A stretch of DNA of 8,559 nucleotides from positions 1 to 8,559 of the forward strand of contig CAKZMN010000223.1 in assembly GCA_937128575.1 (NCBI GenBank), read 5' to 3'. Source of the DNA: an uncultured Alphaproteobacteria bacterium (GTDB lineage: Bacteria > Pseudomonadota > Alphaproteobacteria > Micavibrionales > Micavibrionaceae). The first letter of the stretch is position 1. The number at the start of each line of letters is the position of its first letter. The notes beneath the pieces were generated by a model, which saw nothing but the letters and a program-made list of their open reading frames with translations, searched no databases and had not been told where the DNA came from. Below, piece by piece: positions 1 to 5,833 of this stretch. The position numbers and the translations under genes were made by a program.

Positions 1-151
1 AAGTGTAAAAACACTTGGAGTTGGTGAACAGCAGATGGTAGAGATTGCAAAAGCTTTATCTGAAAATGCTCGTATCGTGATATTCGATGAGCCGACCAGT
101 TCCCTCACAGACCAAGAAATTAAACAACTCTTCTTGCTCATTCAAAAGTAG
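1..151 (+). CDS. Sugar-type ABC importer ATPase fragment, truncated at both ends
   Basis: Reading from base 2 gives 49 codons before a TAG at 149-151. The peptide carries the ABC signature region ([15 protein letters not shown]) followed by a Walker B and D-loop segment ([12 protein letters not shown]). This pattern is typical of the RbsA/XylG/MglA family of ATPases that power monosaccharide uptake. The Walker A part lies off the left edge. The family continues well past the D-loop, but here the frame stops about 14 residues later, exactly where mltG sequence arrives from the other strand. The stop is therefore probably an accident of the junction and not the true gene end. The codon usage is more AT-rich than that of the fab genes. 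The family is clear; whether this piece belongs to the same genome is doubtful. Confidence 0.7.
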   Translation, partial: SVKTLGVGEQQMVEIAKALSENARIVIFDEPTSSLTDQEIKQLFLLIQK

Positions 152-544
152 AACAACTTCATAGCTGGTTAACCCCTCGCGCACGGTCACTTGGCGCTGC
201 ACGACTTTGCCTTGCTTAAGCTGGGCAACGATGCGCTGAATGCTGGCGCGCGGCGGAATTTCATATTCACCGGCCTTAAGATCACTGGCGGAGTCTTGTG
301 CTTTTAAGGCGAGCTTGAAGATTAAAATATCGCGCTCACGATCAAAGGCATTGATATCAAGAAGTTGCTGCGCAATTGCGCCGCTACTGCTGCCTGTGGG
401 GATGTTGATTGTTACGGGCTGGCTGTGCGCGCCGGGGGCCTTGAATTCACGCAAAACCCAGAAGCCAGAAAGGGCGACAAGCACCGTGGCAATGGTCATG
501 CTATATACGATAAATCCAAGGGCGAGTTTGGAGCGCAGCGCCAT
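56..544 (-). CDS. mltG: Endolytic transglycosylase MltG, N-terminal part only
   Basis: MltG is an inner-membrane lytic transglycosylase that cuts nascent peptidoglycan glycan strands. The open frame codes 162 residues. A short basic N-terminus is followed by one membrane segment (about residues 8-30), then a periplasmic part with the family's features: an [14 protein letters not shown] segment (about 49-62), [10 protein letters not shown] (89-98) and [12 protein letters not shown] (119-130). Similarity ends at about residue 137 (near base 134). The remaining residues are antisense to the ABC fragment and are not MltG-like. The usual protein is more than 300 residues, so the catalytic domain with its glutamate is absent. 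The ATG lies two bases after the fabF TAG, so it is probably translationally coupled to fabF. The truncation comes from the junction and may be an assembly effect. Confidence 0.75.
   Translation of the reverse strand: MALRSKLALGFIVYSMTIATVLVALSGFWVLREFKAPGAHSQPVTINIPTGSSSGAIAQQLLDINAFDRERDILIFKLALKAQDSASDLKAGEYEIPPRASIQRIVAQLKQGKVVQRQVTVREGLTSYEVVLLLNEQEELFNFLVCEGTGRLIEYHDTSIFR
130..150. other. Chimeric junction between an ABC transporter gene and mltG
   Basis: Plus-strand ABC ATPase similarity and minus-strand MltG similarity both run into this stretch and both stop there. The bases at about 134-148 read sensibly both ways: LLIQK on the plus strand, as expected after the ABC D-loop, and LLNEQ on the minus strand, as expected after the MltG LTSYEVV segment. 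A short shared sequence of this kind is where recombination or an assembler could join two unrelated molecules. No transposase, terminal repeat or attachment site is visible. Confidence 0.6.
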
Positions 545-546
545 CT

Positions 547-1818
547 CTACACGGCCTTGATGATAAGCGAGGCGTTCGTGCCGCCAAACCCGAAGGAGTT
601 GGTCAGCGCGGCCTTAACCGTTTTCTCTTTTGCCTCATGCGGAATAAGGTCGATGCCCTGACAGGGCTCTGACACATTATCCAAATTAAGCGTTGGCGGC
701 ATAATGCCGGTCTGCAAAGCCTTGGTGGTGTAGATCGCTTCTAATGCGCCCGCCGCGCCAAGGGCGTGACCAATCGCAGATTTAGTGGAGCTCATGGAAA
801 TACCGTCAATCGCGCTGCCGAACAGACGTTTCACGGCGGTACATTCAATGCCATCACCAACGGGCGTTGATGTGCCATGCGCGTTGATATAATCAATGTC
901 TTCCGCAGCAAGGCCAGAGCGCTTAAGCGCCGCTTCCATCGCGCGATATCCGCCATTGCCATCTTCGGCAGGGGACGTAATATGGTGCGCATCACCAGAC
1001 AGGCCGTAACCAACAATTTCGCCGTAAATCTTGGCGCCGCGCGCTTTCGCGTGCTCATATTCTTCTAACACGACAACACCTGCGCCCTCCGCAATAACGA
1101 AGCCATCACGGCCTTCATCAAACGGGCGGGATCCTTCGGTTGGGCGATCATTATAATCCGTAGATAGCGCGCGCACCGCGGCGAAACTTGCAACGCCCAA
1201 ACGGTTCACGGCCGCTTCTGCGCCGCCGGCCACCATAACATCGGCATCATCCAGCATAATCAAACGCGCCGCATCACCAATAGCGTGCGTACCCGATGCA
1301 CAGGCCGTCACAACAGAGTGGTTGGGCCCGCGAAATCCGTATTTAATTGAAACATGACCAGAGGCCAAATTGATAAGCATCGCCGGATTGGCGAAGGGGG
1401 AAATGCGTCGCGGCCCGCGTGTATGCAGAACCTGTGACGTGTTATCCATTGTAGCAAGTCCGCCAATGCCGGAGCCAATCATAACGCCTGTGCGGTTTTG
1501 ATCTTGCTCATTGGCCGGTTTCCAGCCGCTATCCTCAACCGCTTCATGCGCGGCGGACAAGGCGTAAATTGTGAAGTCATCAATTTTACGCTGCTCTTTT
1601 GGCTCAACGTATAAATTGGGATTAAACGCGCCGCCAGTGGGGGCTTCATCATCGCTGCGCGGAATTACCCCAGCAATCTGCGAAGAAATATCGGATACAT
1701 CGAAATGCTCGATCTTCTGAAGACCGCTTTTCCCGGCTGTAATCTCCGACCAATTGTGATCCACACCCATACCAAGGGGGGAAACCATACCCAAACCTGT
1801 AATAACAACACGTCTCAT
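547..1818 (-). CDS. fabF: 3-oxoacyl-[acyl-carrier-protein] synthase II (KAS II)
   Basis: FabF condenses malonyl-ACP with a growing acyl-ACP to elongate fatty acids in the cytoplasm. The 423-residue product is full length and has the complete thiolase-fold active site: nucleophile Cys173 in TACASGTHAIGDA, His314 in NAHGTSTPVGD, Lys346 and His351 in SSTKSAIGHALGAAGALEA, and the closing FGFGGTNASL. The spacing between these residues matches E. coli FabF closely. I chose the ATG at 1818 (protein MRRVVITGLGMVSPLG) because that is the family's usual beginning and GAGGAT lies six bases upstream. A TTG ten codons further upstream has no ribosome binding site. The gene follows acpP by about 105 bases that contain a possible attenuating hairpin, and is coupled to mltG downstream. 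Confidence 0.97.
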   Translation of the reverse strand: MRRVVITGLGMVSPLGMGVDHNWSEITAGKSGLQKIEHFDVSDISSQIAGVIPRSDDEAPTGGAFNPNLYVEPKEQRKIDDFTIYALSAAHEAVEDSGWKPANEQDQNRTGVMIGSGIGGLATMDNTSQVLHTRGPRRISPFANPAMLINLASGHVSIKYGFRGPNHSVVTACASGTHAIGDAARLIMLDDADVMVAGGAEAAVNRLGVASFAAVRALSTDYNDRPTEGSRPFDEGRDGFVIAEGAGVVVLEEYEHAKARGAKIYGEIVGYGLSGDAHHITSPAEDGNGGYRAMEAALKRSGLAAEDIDYINAHGTSTPVGDGIECTAVKRLFGSAIDGISMSSTKSAIGHALGAAGALEAIYTTKALQTGIMPPTLNLDNVSEPCQGIDLIPHEAKEKTVKAALTNSFGFGGTNASLIIKAV

Positions 1819-1860
1819 CGACTCATCCTCGTGTATAAAACGAAACAAAACTTAGTAGTC

Positions 1861-1892
1861 TATATAGCACAAACCCCGCTGGTGTGGCGGGG
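1861..1892 (-). terminator. Possible attenuator/terminator between acpP and fabF
   Basis: On the minus strand CCCCGC and GCGGGG (1892-1887 and 1879-1874) form a six-base GC stem with a seven-base loop, followed by TTTGTGCTATA. The T-run is short and interrupted, so termination would be partial. That would suit a layout in which acpP, needed in large amounts, is transcribed more than fabF. The stem is seen; the function is inferred. Confidence 0.5.
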
Positions 1893-1923
1893 AATGTGTA
1901 AAAATTCTATGAAAAGCTGAGTA

Positions 1924-2163
1924 TTATTCAGCAGCATTCTTCTTGATGAAACTTACAGCATCGCCAACAGTTTGAATGTTTTCGGCTGCATCATCAGGGA
2001 TTTCAACGCTGAATTCTTCTTCAAACGCCATAACTAGCTCAACTGTGTCTAGTGAGTCTGCGCCCAAATCATCAATGAAGCTCGCAGTTTCAACAACTTT
2101 GTCTTCTTCAACACTTAAATGTTCGACAACGATTTTCTTTACGCGTTCTGCAACATCACTCAT
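1924..2163 (-). CDS. acpP: Acyl carrier protein AcpP
   Basis: AcpP carries fatty acyl intermediates as thioesters on a 4'-phosphopantetheine arm and delivers them to FabD, FabF and FabG. The product is 79 residues, very acidic and nearly canonical: helix I (about 3-16), the [15 protein letters not shown] motif with Ser37 as the attachment site, helix II (LVMAFEEEF), [12 protein letters not shown] and a final helix ([10 protein letters not shown]). AAGGA lies eight bases upstream of the ATG. A promoter-like sequence sits in the 106-base gap before it, so it probably has its own strong transcription as well as readthrough. It shows no defects. Confidence 0.98.
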   Translation of the reverse strand: MSDVAERVKKIVVEHLSVEEDKVVETASFIDDLGADSLDTVELVMAFEEEFSVEIPDDAAENIQTVGDAVSFIKKNAAE

Positions 2164-2222
2164 GGTTTATTCCTTACTTTGTTTATTTAAACTTTAATAA
2201 TCTACTGCAATAGATTTCGGGG

Positions 2223-2256
2223 ACTTTACCAATCCACCTTACAATTGCAAGCAATT
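2223..2256 (-). promoter_or_regulatory. Candidate acpP promoter with overlapping inverted repeat
   Basis: On the minus strand TTGCAA (2250-2245) is followed after 16 bases by TAAAGT (2228-2223), each matching four of six bases of the -35 and -10 consensus. A perfect inverted repeat, AATTGC-AA-GCAATT at 2243-2256, overlaps the -35 box and could be an operator. The evidence is pattern only, and the match is moderate. Confidence 0.35.
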
Positions 2257-2269
2257 TTATGAACCTAGC

Positions 2270-2965
2270 TTATTTGTTTTTTACTGAGAAGGGCTTTTTG
2301 TTTCCAATGGCTTCCTCAATGTGGATAAGCGCGTTAAAAACCTCATGCGCCCCCGCAGATTTCAAGGTTTCGGCGTGGGTCTCTGGGCTATGGTGCGTCC
2401 CGGTAAAGCCATAAGTTGTCATGCCTGCGGCAACCCCCGCGCGCACGCCAACCGTGCTATCCTCAATCACCAATGTGTTTTCCGGCGCCGCGCCCAGCTT
2501 TGCCGCGGCCATTAAAAACAAATCCGGCGCGGGCTTTGGGTTTTCAACGTCTAGCCCAGTAAAAATATGCTCAGTTTCGAAATAGGGCAGAAGGCCCGCA
2601 ATCTCTAGAGAGTAAAAAACATCGTTGCGCTGTAAATTGGACGCCGCGCATATTGTGGAATGTGCCTTCGACGCATACACCAACTCTGCCGCCCCCGCAA
2701 TGGGTTTTTGATGGGTCGGGATCATCGCCTTGGCGCGCGCCACATATCGCTGGCTGATGTCTTGGGGGAAGGTGCGCCCGGTTTCGGCGGCTATGTCCGC
2801 GATAATCTGGCTAAAGCGCTTACCGACAAAATGCGTCATGGCGTGATCCATGTCATATTGCGGCAGGCCTTGCTGCGCCAATAATTCACACACGGCTAAA
2901 TTATTCAGATATTCCGTATCCGCAAGCGTACCGTCACAATCAAAGATGATGAGGTCATAAAACAT
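2270..2965 (-). CDS. HAD-superfamily hydrolase, phosphoglycolate phosphatase / beta-phosphoglucomutase-like
   Basis: This is a 231-residue cytoplasmic phosphohydrolase of the HAD superfamily. Motif I is FDCDGT, with nucleophile Asp9 and acid/base Asp11. An alpha-helical cap occupies roughly residues 16-85. Motif II is the Ser of CAASNL (Ser109), motif III the Lys of NPKPAPD (Lys144), and motif IV VIEDSTVGVRAG (Glu168, Asp169). All catalytic positions are present, so it should be active on a small phosphorylated substrate. The sequence does not show which one. A weak AGGT lies about eight bases before the ATG. It sits between the carrier-like gene and acpP, an unusual place for such a gene. 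Its base composition resembles the fab genes more than the AT-rich neighbour. Gph, a PGMB-like mutase or a general nucleotide or sugar phosphatase are all possible. Confidence 0.9.
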   Translation of the reverse strand: MFYDLIIFDCDGTLADTEYLNNLAVCELLAQQGLPQYDMDHAMTHFVGKRFSQIIADIAAETGRTFPQDISQRYVARAKAMIPTHQKPIAGAAELVYASKAHSTICAASNLQRNDVFYSLEIAGLLPYFETEHIFTGLDVENPKPAPDLFLMAAAKLGAAPENTLVIEDSTVGVRAGVAAGMTTYGFTGTHHSPETHAETLKSAGAHEVFNALIHIEEAIGNKKPFSVKNK

Positions 2966-3006
2966 AGTAAAAACCTATTATGTTTTTTTGTCTAATGTAA
3001 CCTAGT

Positions 3007-3399
3007 TTAGCTATGAATATGATCGTTATCTATTTTTGGCTCATCCGCCTTATAGAGAGCTTTTTTTTGCAGGTCATCTTTAAAAATTTTAATTAGTGAA
3101 GATACATCCACTGAAGAATTTATATGTAAATATTCTTCAGCTTTCTTTCCGGATTTTGTTTCGCCTAGGCGAGTTTTAAATGCACGCTCTAATTCTTCCA
3201 CGAGGTATGCTTTGTCGAGAGAATCAAAAGATAAATCATTTTCGAGTTCGAAATTTAAACCAATTTCACTAGCCTCTTCACTGCTGTTGTTTGAAACGAC
3301 TCTTTTTACGATACTTTCAATCTCAGAATCGTTGTAAATTTTTATGCTGTTTTTTGATTCTTCATCCTGAGAATTTTTAAATAAATTACGCAGTAGCAT
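3007..3399 (-). CDS. Acyl-carrier-protein-like protein, divergent
   Basis: This 130-residue protein has an ACP-like core. A predicted first helix (about 24-36) leads to ELENDLSFDSLDKAYLVEELERAF (about 51-74), which aligns with AcpP's [23 protein letters not shown]. Ser60 in the DSL motif is the likely phosphopantetheine site, and a later segment (about 84-110) would form helices III and IV. It differs from AcpP in a polar N-terminal extension of about 20 residues, a C-terminal tail of about 20 ending in HIHS, and Ser in place of the Gly before the motif. I chose the ATG at 3399 because AGGGAG lies seven bases upstream. The ATG at 3426 has no such site and lies close to the predicted transcription start. 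The gene is strikingly AT-rich (15 G+C in 3061-3120, against 37 in 3541-3600 of fabG), suggesting transfer or relaxed selection. The acyl group and the partner enzymes are unknown. Confidence 0.75.
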   Translation of the reverse strand: MLLRNLFKNSQDEESKNSIKIYNDSEIESIVKRVVSNNSSEEASEIGLNFELENDLSFDSLDKAYLVEELERAFKTRLGETKSGKKAEEYLHINSSVDVSSLIKIFKDDLQKKALYKADEPKIDNDHIHS

Positions 3400-3406
3400 G
3401 TCTGTT

Positions 3407-3412
3407 CTCCCT
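3407..3412 (-). promoter_or_regulatory. Ribosome binding site that fixes the start of the carrier-like gene
   Basis: AGGGAG on the minus strand ends seven bases before the ATG at 3399. The alternative ATG at 3426 is preceded by AT-rich promoter-like sequence without a purine-rich site, so the shorter 130-residue product is preferred. Confidence 0.65.
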
Positions 3413-3434
3413 ACATTCTTGAACATCAGGATAG

Positions 3435-3460
3435 ATTATAGTTTTTAAAAATTATGTCAA
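3435..3460 (-). promoter_or_regulatory. Candidate promoter for the carrier-like gene
   Basis: On the minus strand a perfect TTGACA (3460-3455) begins immediately after the fabG TAG, and a perfect TATAAT follows (3440-3435). The spacer is only 14 bases, shorter than the usual 16-18, so activity is uncertain. A start near 3428 would give a leader of about 30 bases before the ATG at 3399. Confidence 0.4.
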
Positions 3461-4198
3461 CTAAATCATCGCCATGCCGCCATTAACATGGACGGTGTGA
3501 CCAGTGACATAAGAAGCTTCATCGGAGGCCAAATAAACCGCCGCCGCCGCAATATCATCCGCCGCGCCCATTTTGCCCGCCGGGATCGTGGAATTGATTT
3601 TATCCTTTTGATCATCAGTAAGCGCATCTGTCATCGCCGTGGCAATAAAGCCCGGCGCGATGCAGTTCACCGTGATGCCGCGTGAGGCAATTTCCTGACC
3701 CATCGCCTTGCTCCAGCCAATCATGCCGGCCTTTGACGCCACATAATTACACTGCCCCGGATTACCGGTTACGCCCACAACGGATGCGATATTGATGATG
3801 CGGCCTGTGCGGCGCTTCATCATGCCGCGCTGCACGGCCTTCGCCAGCTTGAACGTCGCGCCCATATTCACATCAATAACCGTTTGCCAATCATCATCTG
3901 ACATGCGCATGGAAAGACCATCACGCGTCAGGCCAGCATTATTCACGAGGATATCAACTTGGCCCATCGCCTCATCGGCGCGCTTTACTAGATCTGTAAT
4001 CGCTTCGCTGTCTGATAAATCAGCAGGCAGAACAGAAACGCGATCGCCTAGATCGGACGCCAGAGCGCTAAGTTTTTCTTCATTACGACCAGAAATGCCA
4101 ACATGCGCCCCTTGCGCGTGCAATGCCTTCGCAATCGCGCCGCCAATGCCGCCCGTTGCGCCCGTTACCAATGCCGTTTTACCTGTTAAATTGAACAT
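3461..4198 (-). CDS. fabG: 3-oxoacyl-[acyl-carrier-protein] reductase
   Basis: FabG reduces 3-ketoacyl-ACP to 3-hydroxyacyl-ACP with NADPH, the first reduction of each elongation cycle. The 245-residue product is a classical short-chain dehydrogenase: nucleotide-binding TGATGGIG (12-19), an acidic DLS after the third strand (60-62), NNAG (86-89), Asn111, and the catalytic Ser139, Tyr152 and Lys156 in the YVASK segment. The C-terminus carries PGFIATAMT and VNGGMAMI, as in FabG. Numbering is within one residue of E. coli FabG. The ATG lies five bases after the fabD stop, and its ribosome binding site (AAGGA) lies within the last fabD codons, so the two are cotranscribed and coupled. No odd features were seen. 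Confidence 0.97.
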   Translation of the reverse strand: MFNLTGKTALVTGATGGIGGAIAKALHAQGAHVGISGRNEEKLSALASDLGDRVSVLPADLSDSEAITDLVKRADEAMGQVDILVNNAGLTRDGLSMRMSDDDWQTVIDVNMGATFKLAKAVQRGMMKRRTGRIINIASVVGVTGNPGQCNYVASKAGMIGWSKAMGQEIASRGITVNCIAPGFIATAMTDALTDDQKDKINSTIPAGKMGAADDIAAAAVYLASDEASYVTGHTVHVNGGMAMI

Positions 4199-4203
4199 AT
4201 GAT

Positions 4204-5148
4204 CTATCCTTTTAATTTTGTAATGAGCGCTTCAATTTGCTCGGGTGTGCCGACGCTCTGGCAGGAAATTTCCTTATCAATGCGCCTTGCCAATCCAGAT
4301 AACACTTTACCGGCGCCAAGCTCAACCATTTCTGTCACGCCTTGCGCGCCCATCCATAGGACAGATTCGCGCCAGCGCACCATGCCGGTGACCTGATCAA
4401 CCAACAAATTGCGAATGGTGTCTGGGTCTGTTTCGGCCTTGGCCGTCACGTTTGAAACAACGGGAACGACAGGCGCGTTCATTGTTGTTTCGGCGAGCGC
4501 CTCTGCCATTGCATCGGCGGCGGGCTGCATAAGGGCGCAATGGAACGGCGCACTAACGGGCAGGATAACCGCGCGCTTTGCGCCTTTTTCTGTGGCAAGG
4601 GCAACGGCGCGTTCAACGGCGGCCTTGCTACCGCTAACCACGACTTGGCCAACGGAATTATCATTTGCGCCCTGACAGACGTCATCGCCTGCGGCTTCTT
4701 TTGCAATATTAATGACATCTTCGAATTCAAGGCCGAGAATAGCAGCCATAGAGCCAACGCCAACGGGCACGGCCTTTTGCATGGATTGACCACGCAGTTT
4801 CAAAAGGCGCGCTGTATCGGCGATACTAAAGGTGCCTGCCGCCGTAAGCGCAGAATATTCACCAAGAGAGTGCCCAGCAACAAATTTACAGCTTTGCGCG
4901 ATATCAATGCCCTGACTTTCTAAAACGCGCACCACCGCCATGGATACAGCCATAAGAGCGGGCTGAGTATTCTCGGTTAAATTCAGGTCATCCTCGCTAC
5001 CTTCGAACATGATTTTGGATAAATCTTGCGATAGTGATTCGTCAATTTCTTGAAAAACGGCGCGCGCTTCACCGTAATTATCGGCGAGTTCCCTGCCCAT
5101 ACCGATAAATTGTGACCCCTGACCGGGAAAGATAAAACTCATGCTCAT
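4204..5148 (-). CDS. fabD: Malonyl-CoA:ACP transacylase
   Basis: FabD moves malonate from CoA to holo-AcpP, supplying the extender unit for FabF. The 314-residue product has the full acyltransferase signature: FPGQGSQ (7-13), TQPA (61-64), nucleophile Ser94 in GHSLGEY, Arg119 that binds the malonyl carboxylate, catalytic His203 in APFH, and VSNVTA near residue 231. It is the first gene of the minus-strand block. GGAG lies five bases before the ATG at 5148. A second ATG two codons later is possible but is spaced less well. The likely promoter is in the divergent region to its right. Length and motifs are normal. Confidence 0.97.
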   Translation of the reverse strand: MSMSFIFPGQGSQFIGMGRELADNYGEARAVFQEIDESLSQDLSKIMFEGSEDDLNLTENTQPALMAVSMAVVRVLESQGIDIAQSCKFVAGHSLGEYSALTAAGTFSIADTARLLKLRGQSMQKAVPVGVGSMAAILGLEFEDVINIAKEAAGDDVCQGANDNSVGQVVVSGSKAAVERAVALATEKGAKRAVILPVSAPFHCALMQPAADAMAEALAETTMNAPVVPVVSNVTAKAETDPDTIRNLLVDQVTGMVRWRESVLWMGAQGVTEMVELGAGKVLSGLARRIDKEISCQSVGTPEQIEALITKLKG

Positions 5149-5224
5149 TTGCTCTCCAATGCTTTGTTTTTGTGTTTATATTAGTGAAACAATATTATAT
5201 TAACTTCAACCACCGTGTATTTTT

Positions 5225-5253
5225 ATTACACTTTTATACGCTCTAATTTGCAA
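5225..5253 (-). promoter_or_regulatory. Candidate fabD operon promoter
   Basis: On the minus strand TTGCAA (5253-5248) is followed after exactly 17 bases by TGTAAT (5230-5225), which matches five of six bases of the -10 consensus. Transcription would begin near 5218, leaving a leader of about 70 bases before fabD. This is the best-spaced promoter match in the region. Confidence 0.45.
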
Positions 5254-5275
5254 AAATTGTTTGCGCAAATACTAT
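5248..5275 (+). promoter_or_regulatory. Candidate plus-strand promoter sharing its -35 with fabD
   Basis: TTGCAA is its own reverse complement, so the same six bases (5248-5253) also read as a -35 on the plus strand. TACTAT follows after 16 bases (5270-5275), four of six matching. The spacer contains the perfect palindrome TTTGCGCAAA (5260-5269), and the -35 lies within the palindrome TTTGCAAA (5247-5254). The two palindromes are 14 bases apart centre to centre and could be protein-binding sites. Confidence 0.35.
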
Positions 5276-5464
5276 TCTTGTGTAATTCTAATCGGACTTA
5301 ACAAAAAAGCGCACACTATTAAAGAGGCAATATTTATAAATTGTCCGAAGGTGCGACAGCTACTGCTTTCATAGAGTTCAGAGTTTTAAAGTGTTTTTTA
5401 TTTTGTAATTGCACAAGGAACATCTGCCCGTGAAGCGCAGTAAATAATGGATCTGACAGGATTT

Positions 5465-5470
5465 AGGGAG
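5465..5470 (+). promoter_or_regulatory. Ribosome binding site that fixes the start of the unknown small gene
   Basis: AGGGAG lies nine bases before the ATG at 5480. The in-frame ATG at 5447 lacks any such site, so the shorter protein is preferred. Confidence 0.6.
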
Positions 5471-5479
5471 ATTAAGAAA

Positions 5480-5833
5480 ATGGGCGTATTTGTATATAAC
5501 CGTATTAAAAATTTGATCGAAGAAACCAATGATGCGTTTGCGTCATGCCGTGGTTCGGTTAATTCCGATTATGCTGAATTTGCCACTATGTCTTTGGCTG
5601 ATTTCAAAAATGCGTTGCAAGACCCGCGTTTGACGCGTGATGACCTGATGAAAATCCTGCGCACGGGCACAACCGAGCATAAATCCGCCGACCCAGAAAG
5701 CTGCTGGGCCACCTTTATGGCGCATTATATTGCGCGCGGTGCGAACAAAAACACTTCCAAAGTCGATGAATATTCGGCAAACCGTGTTTGGAACAAAATG
5801 ATTGATCAGGCGCTATCAAAAGAAAAGTCTTGA
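5480..5833 (+). CDS. Uncharacterised 117-residue protein
   Basis: I do not recognise this protein. From the ATG at 5480 it encodes 117 soluble, mixed-charge, probably mostly helical residues, with no signal peptide, membrane segment or metal-binding cluster. Visible segments are a basic-aromatic start (GVFVYNRIKNLIEE), a middle with SLADFKNALQDPRLTRDDLMKILR (about 49-72), and a C-terminal WNKMIDQALSKEKS. It has two Cys (near 23 and 74) without a metal-site pattern. The frame is open, has a strong ribosome binding site, and its codon use resembles the ribosomal genes, so it is probably real. It lies alone between the divergent promoter region and the rpsF leader, on the same strand as rpsF, and could be cotranscribed with it. 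Its function cannot be inferred from the sequence. Confidence 0.7.
   Translation: MGVFVYNRIKNLIEETNDAFASCRGSVNSDYAEFATMSLADFKNALQDPRLTRDDLMKILRTGTTEHKSADPESCWATFMAHYIARGANKNTSKVDEYSANRVWNKMIDQALSKEKS

Larger units (their letters stand above)
5149..5479. other. AT-rich divergent intergenic region
   Basis: This stretch of about 330 bases separates fabD from the small unknown gene, and I see no convincing coding frame in it. The left part holds the divergent promoter candidates. The right part (5282-5479) would be the leader of the plus-strand transcript and holds two long-range complementarities. TCGGAC (5292-5297) pairs with GTCCGA (5343-5348). ACACT-A-TTAAA (5313-5323) pairs with TTTAAAGTGT (5385-5394) with one bulged base. 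The two pairings interleave, so they would be alternatives or a pseudoknot. I do not match this to a known riboswitch. Confidence 0.4.

Noticed and set aside
56..131. C-terminal 25 or so residues of the mltG frame as genuine protein
   Set aside because: They are antisense to the conserved ABC signature and Walker B coding sequence and do not resemble MltG.
1819..1848. Ten-codon upstream extension of fabF
   Set aside because: It would begin at a TTG without a ribosome binding site, while the ATG at 1818 has GAGGAT in front and gives the canonical FabF N-terminus.
3400..3426. Nine-codon upstream extension of the carrier-like protein
   Set aside because: The ATG at 3426 has no ribosome binding site and lies at the predicted transcription start; AGGGAG supports the ATG at 3399.
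3792..4202. 136-residue plus-strand frame opposite fabG
   Set aside because: It lies wholly within a fabG gene with intact motifs, and its composition (Arg, Ser, Pro, Ala) is typical of a shadow of GC-rich coding DNA.
4540..4923. 127-residue plus-strand frame opposite fabD
   Set aside because: It overlaps the conserved FabD core and has no recognisable domain or start signal.
5447..5479. Eleven-codon upstream extension of the unknown small protein
   Set aside because: There is no ribosome binding site before 5447, whereas AGGGAG precedes the ATG at 5480.
5149..5479. Small RNA, tRNA or CRISPR in the divergent region
   Set aside because: No cloverleaf, no regularly spaced repeats and no clear promoter-terminator pair could be seen.
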